From the NCBI GenBank assembly GCA_008711295.1, contig VUYV01000125.1:2357812-2421811 (forward strand): a stretch of DNA of 64,000 nucleotides. Direction: 5' to 3'. This DNA is from Anarhynchus alexandrinus. Lineage: Eukaryota > Chordata > Aves > Charadriiformes > Charadriidae. Positions within the stretch are counted from its first letter, which is position 1; each line of letters starts with the position of its first letter. Made by a program: the position numbers and the translations under genes. The notes beneath the pieces were generated by a model. That model was not told the DNA's origin. It searched no databases and saw only the letters and a program-made list of their open reading frames with translations. Of the stretch, positions 13,401-27,041 are shown piece after piece.

Positions 13401-15460
13401 GGTTACCATCATTAAAATGACAATCAGGCACAGATTAATTAGATCAGTCTCAAAATTAGAAGTTATATAATAACTGCTACTATTCACTAGATAAGCTTAA
13501 GTGGATTTATATACATGACTTTTTCATTAAAATTGTAGAAAATAGCCACTATTTTTTGATCTATTCACCTATACATATCAGATGATTACATAAGTGTACA
13601 GTTATACTTAGATAGGTACCAGCAAATCTATTCAAACCTAATGTGACAGCTCCCTCCCAGTCAGTATAGCAAAAGCTAAAAAAATGCACCATTCAGAGTG
13701 CTGGATTGTCTCATTCCTGATACTAAGAAAATTATGTCATATTATTAACCTAAAGAAAAGTTACTGAATATTGACAGTGAAAGCAAAAGAAATCTCAGTA
13801 GTTCTTAGTCACTAAATAGATCTATTCATTAACCAAAAGGTGAAAACATAAAAGAAAAAAGGTTCTCAAGAACATGCAAATTGCACAGAAGAGTGGTATT
13901 AATTTCAGGATACTACAAAACTCAGAGAAAATAGAAAAAAAATGTCAGCCTCAAACAAGTAAGATCAGCAAGCATTGTTTTTTCTGGTTTTCTAACTTTG
14001 ATATAAAAGGTCTAAACAAAACACTAAGAAAAAAACAATAAAAACTTGTTGCCACAGCTGTATTAATACAGAATCAGAAACGTGCAAAAACAAGTCCTTG
14101 GCTAACACTGATTTTGCTCCTCCTAATGTTCAAAGCCACACGGACTTTGGGACAGAAACTGCAAAGGGGAGATAACCAGACTAAGATCTGATGAAGCCGC
14201 TACAGAAGCTATCTAAGCAGGCATCAGTGAACTTTGATGGTACCATCAGTGATTCCTACACTTTTCACAGTGCAAATTCCTTCTAATACATCAGCTTTAC
14301 TGCTGTTCCTTACTTCCTCCTCTTTCTTTCTGCCCACCTAATCCTCTCCTAATATAACTCCAAACAAAACCCTGAGCCACCATGACAACTGCAACTATTC
14401 CATATGTATAGCCTACTTGTTTACGGTATTTCAAAGCAGCCAGTATACAACCTTATCTGGTTCTGCATGTTCATGTCACCACTTACAGCTAACCCATGGG
14501 TCTGCTGCTGCAAAAGGTAACCCAAATCCTCCAATCCTGTCTGCTTTTGCAACAGGTGACATAGGTGCTGGTCAGTCTAGCAGGAACTCCAAGCTATCTG
14601 ACCTACTGCAAATAAACAGGAGACAGACAGAACCTTGCTGGACCACGCATCACCTGCTCCACCTGTCCGTTTGTAAGTGTGAAACTGGACCTGCACTAGG
14701 TGACTATGACAAGTAAGCAATATGAAATTTTATCATTGTTTAACTCTGGTAGGCAGCTAAAAGAAAGGTTGCTGACCCACAGACTAGATTTGGGAGCCAA
14801 GGCGTCAGGTCAGGTGTTGATCTGCAAGGAACAAGGGTTTCATCACACCTCTAAGGCATATCTCAGAGAGCATCCTACCAAACTGCTTCCAGTTAACCTT
14901 TTAGCATTGCTGCATCTGCTCTATTATTGCCCATACACTTTTCCTAGCTATTTTGGAGGTAGGATCAGTTTTTAGCACTGATTATACAGTCTCTAGCATA
15001 ATTCCTGTCCATGACTTGGACTCTGAGGCGCTCTTAGCCATGTAGGCTATGAATCTAGGTGGGTTGTAAGATTAACAAAATAGCCATATCTCATCAGATG
15101 AAATTTCATCTAGCTTGGTATCCACAAGCAAATGCTTGTAGAATGAATCTTCAGAACGTGCAATTTTGAAGTGGTCTTTCCTATAGTGTGCTGTCCTCAG
15201 CATTGGGCAGTCTGGGGGGTTAACTACACACATTACACTTAAATCTGTGGGAAAGTAGGCTGATTCCTTCTAAGTTCATCTTCACTGTGGTTCCAGGAGA
15301 GGAGAGAGGTGAAGGGTCCCATGTAGCAGGATGCCAACCTTTGCAATGTTTTAATTAGGATTCTGGATGGAACTGCCCACATCCAGACCGCGTGGTGAAA
15401 TAACGTGAAACACTCCATGGTGAATATCAGTTTCTCTCCTGAAGGAAGCAATCTTTCTAC

Positions 15461-15487
15461 ATTAGAAATATCAGCAGTATTTCTAAT
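15461..15487. repeat. Perfect 10-bp inverted repeat
   Basis: ATTAGAAATA (15461-15470) and TATTTCTAAT (15478-15487) pair perfectly around a seven-base loop. Confidence 0.85.
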
Positions 15488-18400
15488 CATTAATCATCTT
15501 AGTGGGCAGCTGCTTCAGTAAGAGCTACTTTCAAGTAATGTTTTTTCCCCAGTATCTGTTGAAATAAATATATACTGCTTCCACAAATAGTTTCTTCACA
15601 TAACGGTGATGCAGAACTTTTACCACAGGCTGTCAAACACAATGTTAATCTGCCAGCATTGCTAGTTTCAGTGAATTACCTCTTTCAATATAATTTAATC
15701 ACTCTGTTCGTGTACTTGTCTTCAGATTATGTTATGCAAAATCCAGTTTCACCTTCAGATGTTTTTCTCATGTGCACTATAATCAAAACTAATAGTTTTA
15801 TAGCTTCCTCTATCACCAAAGATTAAAATAACGGTGCTCAATAGACATAAATCTCAACACCTGCAGACAAAACCAGATATAATTATGACAATACCTTGTA
15901 CATAGATAGCTCTTCTTATGTGAAAGTCTAAAGCACTTTTCAGTGGTAGACATCATTATCTATCCCATTCATAAAGCAAAAAACCACGGGCAATCAATGC
16001 CTGCAGGTAGGATGTGTCAGTGTTTCCACCTTTGGAATTGCTGCACCCAGGACCAGATCCAAAGAACTTATCACATGGCAGTGTGAGACACAGAACAGCT
16101 CCCCTCCTCAACAGCTACTAAGAAGTCCCTATAGCAAAATCCTGTACTGTTTTTCTTGTTTTACTGAACAAACCTGACTCTAACAGCAATTTCCTCTTTA
16201 AAAACCACCTCACCTAAGAGGAACATTTGTATTATGTTAAATTCTGCACTGTAATGTTAAAGAAATTAAATTATGCTTATTTGCTATTTCACTTAAGATT
16301 TCAAAAAGTCTTGGTCTAGTTACAGTAACTGTATTCCCTGCATTTTGATTTTCTGCATTAAAACAGCAGCACATGATTCCTGACCACAGCAATTAATTTG
16401 TCAAAAGTTTTGATGATACATCTATTTTTTGTATAGGTCTGCCTATACAGAAAAAATCATTTCTGTTCACAAGATTTAGGGGTAAGTTGTTTGAAGTTAT
16501 GGAGAGTGACTTCAACAAGTGTCTGGTATCTTTCTTAGCAAAAAACTTCATTTCAGAACAAATACAGTATGTGTCAGTTTCACTGAAATACTTTGGAATC
16601 ACGGACTGAAGCTGCACCTAACATAGGAAAAAACTCCAGCTTTTGAGGAGGACAAAGCAAACCCCACAAAATCCCAAGGAGGTGAAAGAGGAACATTCGC
16701 GGTTCAAAAGACAGATGAAAAATAATTAAAAAAAAAAGTGTCAAATGTAGTTCTCTATCTTGTGGGTTTTTTTCTTTCTTCTTAAAAATACACTCATGAG
16801 TTGTAGGCCAGTTTCATGATTCAGCCTGGCTCAAATCCTGAAAGCTCAGGCTCGACAAACATCAGTGTTACTTTCTGACCTGGATAAAGAATAAATACAG
16901 ACTCCAAGCTTGTGGCAGAGCAGTTTTCATCCACAGATTAAAACTGAAAAATCCTGTCCCGAGCAGGAACACGCACAAAAAAGCTAATTATAAAAAGTTT
17001 TCCTTGAAATGCCTAAAAAAATTTGGATGACTCTTTAAAGATACCCATCTTTATTGGTCATACATTCTCGAGCAAGTAATCGGGTTTCACAGATTTTCAC
17101 AGAAATGTGTCAGAGGACAACTAGCCTAATATTGATAAGAAATCTAAACTGCCAATGATTCTGCTGTCCTTTTCATTTCTTTAATTATGATATCACGTTG
17201 CTACACACTAGCCAGCTGAAGAACGGCAGAGCTGGAAAGAGGCATAAAGATGATGAACTCCCACTCACTGCATACAGAACAGCATATTTGACCAATAATA
17301 CAGTTCATAGGGGTTTTTTTTAGTAACTATCAAATGTGCACATTCAGATTTATAATGGAGCGGTTCATATGAGCAGTCTGAGGCCTGGAAGTAGGAGCTA
17401 TCAAGTCTAGCCATGATCTTTGGGCTACCTCAGTTTAAGAGGCGTATATAATCATTCACTATGTTTGAGTTTGTTTCTCAAAGGTTTATAAACTCATACA
17501 GCATTAGAAGAAGCGACTATTAAAAAGCAGACAAAATCAAGTGACCAATGCATTTCAGGCTTTTAATTTCACTTTCACTGGTCATTGGGACATATGAAAC
17601 CATTTTGTTCTAAGAAATGTGCCACTGAAAATCTCTGTTGTAACCACCCACGTCAGAAATAATTCCAAGTATGTATTTGATTCTTCTGCTTAAGCCTCTG
17701 CCACAAATACAATCTAACTATCAAATCAAGTCAAGGGATTATAGTCTTAGTAAGGTAAATCCCGTGGCTTCACATGCACTGGCTGATGTACAATAGTGTA
17801 ACACAGATAGAGATATAGTGACTGTATTTAATTTCTGCAAAATATTTAAGGGAAAGGTTGGTAAACTATTTTTAAATGACTCTTGCTTTAGAAAGGCTTT
17901 TTCTAATCAGAGAAATCTACAGAACACAACATTGAGATAAAGCAGTTATGTCATGATTATGCTGTAAACTTGAACTAAATCCAGAAGTCTAAAAATATAC
18001 CAGTCCGGCGAAATAATTTTAGTTTAATGGATGGGGGGAAAAAAGCAACTGTCTAAAGAATATGCTCAAGATCAAGATACTATTCTAACTCCTAATAATA
18101 ACATTAAGGTTGATCTGAGATTTATAACAATCTATGAGATTATATGGTTAAAACACAAGTACCACAAAGAATGAAAATACTCCTTTAAACTCAAAGAACT
18201 GTTCAAATTTGAAAATTTGTCCTTTAAAAATCATGAAAAACAGGATTACTGCTATAGATATAACTGGCACGCACTCTTGGGATTTCTGTTTTTTTAATGG
18301 AGATGTTCTCTCAGGAGACTGTATCTGAGTCTCACACTTGGAAGAAAATCTTTAAAAATTGCTAAACACTGAAAACATACTTACAAGTTACACAACTTGT

Positions 18401-21400
18401 TATTAAAAATCCATAACTCATCTTAGAAGTAAAAAACACCAAAGAGTCTGCTTTTTTTTTTTTTACTGAAATTCAGCAGCAGTACAAGATTGCATTTTTG
18501 GTTTTGGCATATTGTTACAAATACATGGATTCAGAGAAAATAGCATTGTTCATTTCTCTGCTGAAGAAAGATAAACCCAACATGTGCACGCATCAGCATT
18601 TATGTATGTTGTAACAACACAGGGTATGAGTATCTGGAGCTTTAGACTACTGCACTTTGTAGGATGCATTTTCCACAACTGTAAGTAGCAGTGACTCCAC
18701 GACCACTGGACAACATCCTGTTCTTTTCCTCTTTCAGCAACAGCAAAGAGAGCCAACAAGGAGTTAATGCCATTAACAAAACCTAATGCTAAATTTTGGT
18801 GTACCTACATACATCTTCAAAATCATATTTGTTTGCACACAAGAAGTGTATGTGTGTGCATGCATGTGTAAACTCCTAGTCCAATTTTTCCAGTGAAGTC
18901 TTAGACAAAACCATCCAAATCTTGTGTCTTTATTTATAGATACATCTCTAGAAAAGAATAGATCCTCAATTTCAAAGGCTGTTGTTGCCAATTGTGCTTA
19001 CAGATTGCAGAATATCATGACAAACGTACAATGTGACAGCAGAATTTTTTCCTATGACTTATATGTATAAAAGAACCATAGGGAACAATTGTCAAACAAG
19101 AAAAGCCTTTTTGAACAGCCTCCTTACCAATTATATTTGTGACTGTTTTAGTACATCTTAGACACTTTTTCTTTTACTGCAGTAATGTTTGAATTATCTT
19201 CCATGAATAATGACAAGAATGGCAACACTGCAGTTGATATTTCTTTGAATTTGTACGTCAGCCAAGTGCGTTTGCCTGTGTTCCTGCTATGTCTCTTAGT
19301 CTTCAGGGAACATATAAGTGATTTTTACTTGCTGATGTATTTCTGCATTTCAAGTGATCTCTAGCTCTTGATTGCTTTAATTACACATTGTCTATACTCT
19401 CAACCTGCTTTATCAGCAATATGAAGAGTACTGCAGATCTTTTTTGCATAATGCTCACAGTCTTTTCAAGAACTATTCAAAGTAAGCTTTCAGACCTTTA
19501 AAATGCTCAGTGTGCCATGCCACAAAGGAAAGGTTAAAATAAAGTCTATGACAATGTACAGCTGGAAACAGAAAACGGCAAAAAATGCTTTTGGAATTTT
19601 TTCCTTTAGTTGGTCCAGGCTTTTTACATAAGCTAAAGGAAGTAGTTTGCAAAATTACTCGGATTTTTTCATGACAATAGGAGTAAAGGTTAAATGGAAA
19701 GGAGGCGATAATTGCAAAGAGCCAAATGTATCATTTTTCAGACCATCTGTGAACGGATAGTTGACTGTCATGAAAAACAAAAATTGGCAGGATGCATACC
19801 AATCAACAAAAAATCTCTGAACAAAACGTCCATCTCATAAGCAGCTTCCAGACCGTTTACGATTGGGCCACAAATCAAGCAAATCAATAGTAGCATAAAC
19901 AAATATTAATTATACAAGCAACACAGGCTCAAGGGAAAAAAATGAAAGGAAAAAAACCACAAAAAATTTCTCCCAAAACTTCTCTCCCTGTGCCATGCAC
20001 ACAACTAGGTGCATCAAATGCGAGGAAGATAAAAGGGAATCTAAACAAACCTGCCCTCATTACGAACCCAGACCTTTTGGTCAAACTCCCTACTTGCAAC
20101 AACAACATACGACCTACTAGCGCTGGTTTCCTGCCTCCAGCGGTCACAGCTTCATTCCAGCTTCTCTCCTCCTCAGCTCAGGAGAGCAGAGGGAAATACC
20201 ACCTAAAAGCTTCCCACAGAAGCTCAGCTAAACCACGGGAAAATACATATTCAACACATCCCATCCAATCCATCGCAGTAGGATTGTGGTGACCCACTTG
20301 GTGTGGGGGGGATAGGAATAGAGGCTGTACTGGTCTCCTTTCTAAGATGAAGAAATAATTTTTTTTCTCAGTGCCAGTTTGCTTGCACATATCTATGAAA
20401 CACAGAGTTTTCCCTGCAGCTGCTCAGGTCTCAGTGCTATAGGTCAGGAAACACATGGTTCACATTGTCATAACTCAGGAAATGTCCACTGCAAATACTT
20501 TCTTCCTGAGTAGTCAGCTTCTCCAATAAACTAGAATAAGAAATTAATTTAAGAGAGAGGAACACATTAAAAAAGGGGATCCTGAATTTCTGCTAAAGTG
20601 AAAAAAAGTCATAATTTTCTTCTGGTTCTAATTCCCAAGAGCAGGGATCACTTGAGACAAAACTAACCCTCACCTTTAAGTCATTATTTTAATTCAGAGT
20701 TATTGCTCTAAAAAACTGCAAGTGGAGATTCAACTCAATTTGAACGTGACTGCTTAGCCAGTTATCTAAAATTGCTAAGCAACAATTTTGTTAAATTCAA
20801 AGGGCTCCTAATTCAGGAACAAAAATAGAAGTCTATTCAAATGCACTACAGAGTAGGTGAATATTCGGAGGAAAGAAATAACATTCAGGGTTATTGAATT
20901 AGAAGGCAGATTCCAAACAAATTAGTTTTAATCTCTATTTTCATTTTGCTACTGATTTCCCAGTAAAATATCCTCTGGCAGGAGAAAACATACACAAATG
21001 TCTCATAAAAGCAGCCTGGTGAATGAGTGTTAAAAACGCAGCCTGGAACAGAAAGCAAGTTTGCCGTTCTGTTGGAGCATAGTCAACAGCCCCCACGGAC
21101 CCCACACATCACACACCCCGAGCCCCCACACCAGCCCAGAGGGCTGGTCGCTGGCCACCTCTACTTTGGTAATGATATCTGGGCAACTCCCGACAACCCC
21201 CCAGCCACCAGGAGTAGGAAAGCTGTTTGGTCTACGCCAGTGGTTATTTGTCAGACAAATTTTTGATGGAGAACAGTGCCAGCTGTAGTGCAAGTCAATG
21301 AGTACTTCCCACCTGGAGGTTTTTTTAATTGAAATGGGGAACTCCAGGGAAGTTCAGCATTCAGGTCTTAGTGCTTCTCAAATCTCCCTGAATCTGCACA

Positions 21401-21530
21401 AATTGGTCTGGAAATCTCATTAAAACATGTTCCCAAGGGAGAACTAGTACTCATTTTCCCAGTTCCTGGCTGGAGCCATTAGGCAAACAAAAAGGACAAT
21501 TAAAAAAACTTGGTTGTCCTGCATAAAGGA

Positions 21531-21953
21531 TCAGGGGAGAATAACAAATCCTGCACCAACTCTTTTCTTTCTTGGAACTAAGCGCCTTAGATCCCTGATA
21601 GAAAGGGGAGACTGGGGAGGGCCACACCCAAGCAGGATTGATAAGCATGCCTGGAATGAATTCACCGATTTGATGATATCCCGTATCTCTGAAAAGATGC
21701 TAGATGCCTGCAAATTCAGTCTTGAAGTTCCTTGTGGGAACCCATGACCTGAAGCACAGTTAAAATCAAGGTCTGCTTCCAGCTGCTTAGAAATAGTCTC
21801 CCTGAGAATTGCAATCCAGTTGTGCCAATTTACTCCTCTGAAGAGGAGTCCTGCTGGGATAAGCTGCAGATGCAAAAGGATGAAATTCTTTGCATCTTGA
21901 TTATTGATTGGGGTATCACCATCACAATTTTTTTCTTTCAGGTCTGGATTCAT
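21531..21953 (-). other. Unassigned 140-codon open frame in intron
   Basis: An ATG-initiated frame on the same strand as RASGRF2. It has a hydrophobic stretch near residues 27-40 (FILLHLQLIPAGLLF), a tryptophan pair (NWHNW), and a basic C-terminus (RRLVPRKKR). It is long for chance in AT-rich intron, but I recognise no domain and found no clear promoter or flanking splice pair. It may be a fragment of a repeat: the 19 bases at 21323-21341, about 190 bases away, recur at 61654-61672. Confidence 0.3.
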
Positions 21954-24900
21954 AAGGAAAGAGTTTCACAGAGCTTTTCTGGTACAGGGAATGAGATGTT
22001 ATAACCCAGAAAATTACTGGAGTGAAAAATTACTGTAATTATTACTAATAGCAATGTTTATGGCATCATATTGAATATCAACTAGAAGGAGACACACATT
22101 TTTTGCTTTTGCTTTAGACATGGACACTTATGTACAAAGCCAGAAAGAAATATATACCTTTCCAAAGGTTAGCTTGTAACCACTGATGTAATCTGAAGCG
22201 TTTAGTACAGCACAACATTACCCGGCTATCCACATAATGTAGAATCTGTCTTGACATCACCATCAGATACCGCTCGCCTTTCACATAACATTCATCATAG
22301 CAAGGAAAGCCTGCCCTCTCACAACAGAAAAAAAGAAAGTAATAATTTCCCTTACTAACCTCACTTAATTCTAATCTTTACCAAATTTCATACTAAGCTG
22401 CCTACTCCAGAATTTCTGTCTCAGGAAACATAATGGTGTAATGCCACGTTATTATTCCTCTGTTCAGAATTAGGGAAATGCTCCCTGAGCGGCACAGCCG
22501 ATATCCTTGAATGGGGAACTATATACTCGCACCAAGCTGTCTGCAATATGGTGAGAAAATACCGTATCTGATTAAAGCGTAGTGTGTTTCAACATGCTTT
22601 TCCATTTCAGGGATCAACGGGATCCCACTGGGAGTCTATGCCTTCATTATTTTCTATGGTACATCTCCATGTCGGAACCTCAAATAAGCTAAGCAGCTCT
22701 CGCTAAAAACTTTTGTTAAACTTTCTCATGCTAATTTTGGCCTTTTAAAAGAAGTAGTCAGTCTTAATCAATCTGTGCTTCTTTTATTAGAATGGAAAGG
22801 CCTACACATGACCCACTGTGTAATCTTGACCCCTATGAAACATGAATTATTACTTTTAGCTAATTCTTATCTATCTAATATTGTGACAGTAATCAAGCCG
22901 GGATAAACTGTGTCAGGCTGAGAGCTCACAGGACTCATCTGGCTCAACTTCAGTGCTTATGCAACTGTCAAGAGATGTGTCATTCTGGAAACCACAGCTG
23001 TAATTTACAAAAGTCCATTTATATTTATTACTGCTGTTACAGTCAGGGTATGCTATGGCAGACAAAGTCCTACAGCACTTCTGATGAGATAAGGACTTTC
23101 CATATTAATTTGAGTGACTTCTGAAGTTCACACTTTCACATCAATCACTGGCTTTTAAAGTCGACACCTTCACATCAGTATTTCCCCACTGCTTATCCTC
23201 AACTGCATTCCAGAGGTTTGGCAGCTTTAGATCAGAAGTGGCCAAACAAAGTACAGAAAGGGCTTACGATGTTTTATCCCAGGCAGTGATCACGAATACA
23301 AAAATAGCCAAGTCAAAATAAACATGTATACTGTAAAAAGATTACACACTTCTCTGTACATCTTTTCCATCACTAATGTTTTAACTCATGCATATAATTA
23401 ATGCACTACTGCATAACTGATTATTAGTGGAAAGTAGCATATAACTAAGTTTTTACACAAAGTATAAGATTAGGAAAGGAACTTGAGCCCTCCGTAGACA
23501 GCGACGTGACTGCAGGACCACACAGACCAGAACTCACAGACTGTACGAGATCCATTGCCAACAGTGGAAACTACTCAGTGGCAGTGCGAGGAAGTGGCAC
23601 CAGGAGGAACTTTTCAACAATCAGGCGTATTGAATTGCTTTGAAGGAAGATACGACTTGCAATTAGCAGCTGCTGCCAGCAGATTAACGGAGCAGCTTCT
23701 GTGCTTGCTTTGCTGAGGATCTGCTGCAGATGCAAAGGACTGTCTGATCATTTCTGCAGACAGATTGTAAGAGCTATGGAAAAGCAGATGATACCAGAAA
23801 ATGGTCTGGTAAACAGGCTGATCGGTTTTGCTAGACTAAAACCAAGGGCAATTTAGATTAAGACTGCTTCTCCGAACCACCGGAGTGGATTTGTGAAAAG
23901 AGAAGGAGCTGGTTGTACTTTCTCCGCATAGGTAAGTATTTGCAGGCTGACAGTCTGAGAGATCTTTTGAAATGTTCTTTGGTAGGGTACAAGCTGCAAA
24001 ACGCAGAAGCTTTAGAAAAAATTCTCTCTCCTGAACAATACTCAGGTAAATAACTCACGTCAAAGGTAATTTAGCACTAGAGATATGTGCAGGCAATTAA
24101 TTGAAAGGGATAGTATATAAGTGATTCATTTTTGTGTAGATGCTTCAAAGCTTCAAGCTGTTACTTTAATTGCTCCTTTAAATCACTAAAATCGGAGAGA
24201 ATAAAACCATCTTTCCTCTTTGCTATCATGGGGCAGATTTTCCTACGTGCAAATCATATTTGTCAGAGATACTCCCCCAAAGACTCTTTTTTCCCTACTT
24301 CTTTCTCACTCTCTCCTCTCCCTTTCACATGTGTTTTAAAAAACAAATGCTTACACTAAAGAAGCCAGGCCCTCCTGCCAACCGCAAGCTTCCATCCCAC
24401 TCCCATCCTCTCCCATAATATGTCACCTTGTTCTTGCGAAAAATGGTACATTCTCTACAGCGCGGATCGGCATGCTGTAGGAGGAGGAAGGCAGCTTTGA
24501 AGCATGCGGCACGCTGGAAATACTGACGTACCCCGCGCAAAATCGGATGACAGAGCTGTTGAAATAAAGCTGCTATGTTCATGAGGGAACAACCCGTTTG
24601 TTTGGGTTTAAGTATTTGCTTCTTGTCTAACATTCATTTTCCATGTTGGGAGATTTTTGGTCTCTAGTTTGAGTTGAGGAAGAAATTAAGCTTCTCAAAG
24701 CTCTTTCAGTATATCTGCTAAGAATATAAAAAATATAAACAGTATACAAGATCAGTTTAGATCCTGAATTTAAGCTTTTGTCAAAACAATGTCCTTGAAG
24801 CCCATGTTCAGTAGAAATGTTTCAAAATAAAATGATCAATTTAACGTTAATTGTTTTTCTTCAAGTTTTGCTAGACATTCTTAGCAGAGAAGAAATTTGT

Positions 24901-26855
24901 ACGTTTGCTAAGCTTATGTAAGTACTTTTTACTTTATTAGTTACAAAAATAACACAGCATTATTTTGCTAATTTGGCTTCATCCATACAACTATTCAGAG
25001 ATTTTCAGTAAAGCTTGAATCTCTTCTGGTCACACAGAGTACTGTCACAGTCCATGAGTACTAACAAGTATAAGGACACAGAGCAAGCAGTTTCAGTAAA
25101 TGAACACCGAAAGATGTTTCTTCTGTAAAAATCAGTGCAAGGTGTCTTACTGATCCTGAGACAGCACTCCAATTCTGTGCAAAACAGACATAAATAAATA
25201 AAAAGTTAAGGAGAAAAAAAAGTAATAATATGTTTTAAAGAATTGTACAAAGATAAACCAGGGAAATTTGCAAGTTCTACAAGCCGCAGATGGAAGAAAT
25301 ACCTTTCCATATATTTTTTTTTTCTCTAGTGCTAGGGTTTGTGTGGGTGCTGTATCGATTGTGCTGCTGTTACTTAATTCCTGTAACATCTGTAGGATTT
25401 TTGCAGCAAAACTACAAATGACTGGTGAGTATTTTGGCAGGAGGTCCCTCTCCCACATTACCAGTCTCACTCCTTTTTTTGACACTGGCTGTGTGACAGA
25501 TTCTCAGAGAAGAGAAGGAAATCACTCCTGAGGAGACATGGGGCTCATTGCAGCTCCCTGGAGTTCCACTTAAGGACTACCTAACTCTCATTGAAAAGCT
25601 AAAAGAAGAGATTAGCAGGACATTTGTTAGGATGAGACCGTTAACATTAAATTTTTTGCAGGAATTTTTCTATATTGTAAGGCAGACATCGGAGCAGAGC
25701 TGCTAGATGACCTTTGTATTGCTTTTGGAAGCTGTCACTGATTCAAGCATAAATCAAGAACCAATTCTCTAGAGGTATATCAACAGGGGGGAAAGAAACA
25801 GATCAATTAAGTGATGCCGCTGAGCAGCCATATGTTTGTGATTGCTCAGAGCTTATCTACCACTCTGAGAAGCACGTAGGTGACCAGAAGTGCTAGGAGC
25901 AATGACAAAGAGTCATGAGAAGGGAGATGGTAATTCAAAATAAGTAAAGAATACATGTCCTGGCATCAACAATTTGAGTTTATACTAGTTTACGTCCAGC
26001 CATGAGAACTGGGTATCTTTCACTGTTCTGGAGAAGGATGCTTGCATAACTTTCTTCTCTTCCCTTGGTGAAGAATGAGCTTTATTGCCATATAAGAAAG
26101 CTGTAGAAGACTGGACAATAAAGATGATTTTACCTGTCCATTTCTATGACAGAATGTGTTAGTACTGTTCTCCTATTTTTATAAACTGGGAAAAGAATGA
26201 AGGTGTGCAGCAAGCTATTTATGGTGACAGAGCACTACAACTGCAGCAAGCCATGAGCCATCCAGCCATCCTTCACATCCCTCAAAAGAGAAAGGACGTG
26301 TAAAAAACCAACATGCTGTATTTATCCCTACTGTGCATATTATCATTCATGCAGGCACCAAGCTGTGCACCTGGGGTGCCTTATTTAACTTTCTGTACTT
26401 TCACTTCACATTTCTATTTATCTTTATCATGCTGTTAAAATAAACAAGTAATATGCAAATTTTCTGAAAGAGATAAAAACATGTTTAAGATATGTAGAGA
26501 TTAATATTTAACTAGACAGATGGACTAAACAATAGGACAGGTAGTACAGTTTGGCATCATAAAAGCAGTAAAATAAGTGAAATTAATGGCAATAAAATCA
26601 GTAAGTTAAAAAAAAAACTGCTGAAGGGCACAAGAACCTGAACCATCCTGGTTCATAGAAAGGTTCCACATACCGCTGGAAGCTCTGCATGCTGTAGGGC
26701 AATGCTGTGGTGCCCAGCACCTCCTTTTCAGCAGGTTGTAAACTAGTGCATCATACGGTGCGGTGGGGCAACCCAAGCATGAGACGTAATTAGGGCCCTG
26801 CTAGCCCTACGTGTGCATGTCATGTGCACCCAGACAACAAATGAACCCAACAGAC

Positions 26856-27041
26856 GAGGGTGCCCTGAAAACACTATCAAGGTTCAGGGACAGCATTGTC
26901 AGACAGACATCTGAAGCACAGCACAGATCCCCACACAGTGGGGAAGAAGCAGACTNGGAGGGTGCCCCGAAAACACTATCAAGGTCCCTGAAGCACAACA
27001 CCGATCCCCACACAGTGGGGAAGAAGCAGACTGAAAACACT
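26856..27041 (+). repeat. Tandem repeat of ~75-100 bp with an unresolved base
   Basis: Copy 1 (26856-26955) and copy 2 (26958-27032) share GAGGGTGCCC, AAAACACTATCAAGG and CCCCACACAGTGGGGAAGAA. Copy 1 has about 25 extra internal bases. A third copy starts at 27033 (GAAAACACT) and then diverges. A single N at 26956 sits exactly between copies. The unit contains its own palindrome, CCCCACACAGTGGGG. Confidence 0.85.

Noticed and set aside
13099..13431. 110-codon minus ORF with a serine run
   Set aside because: The serine run comes from a GATGAAGATGAAGAA-type simple sequence; no domain or splice support.
19942..20292. 116-codon plus ORF, with ORFs on the other strand
   Set aside because: Both strands are open over the same interval, which is typical of a stretch poor in stop trinucleotides. 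No family recognised.
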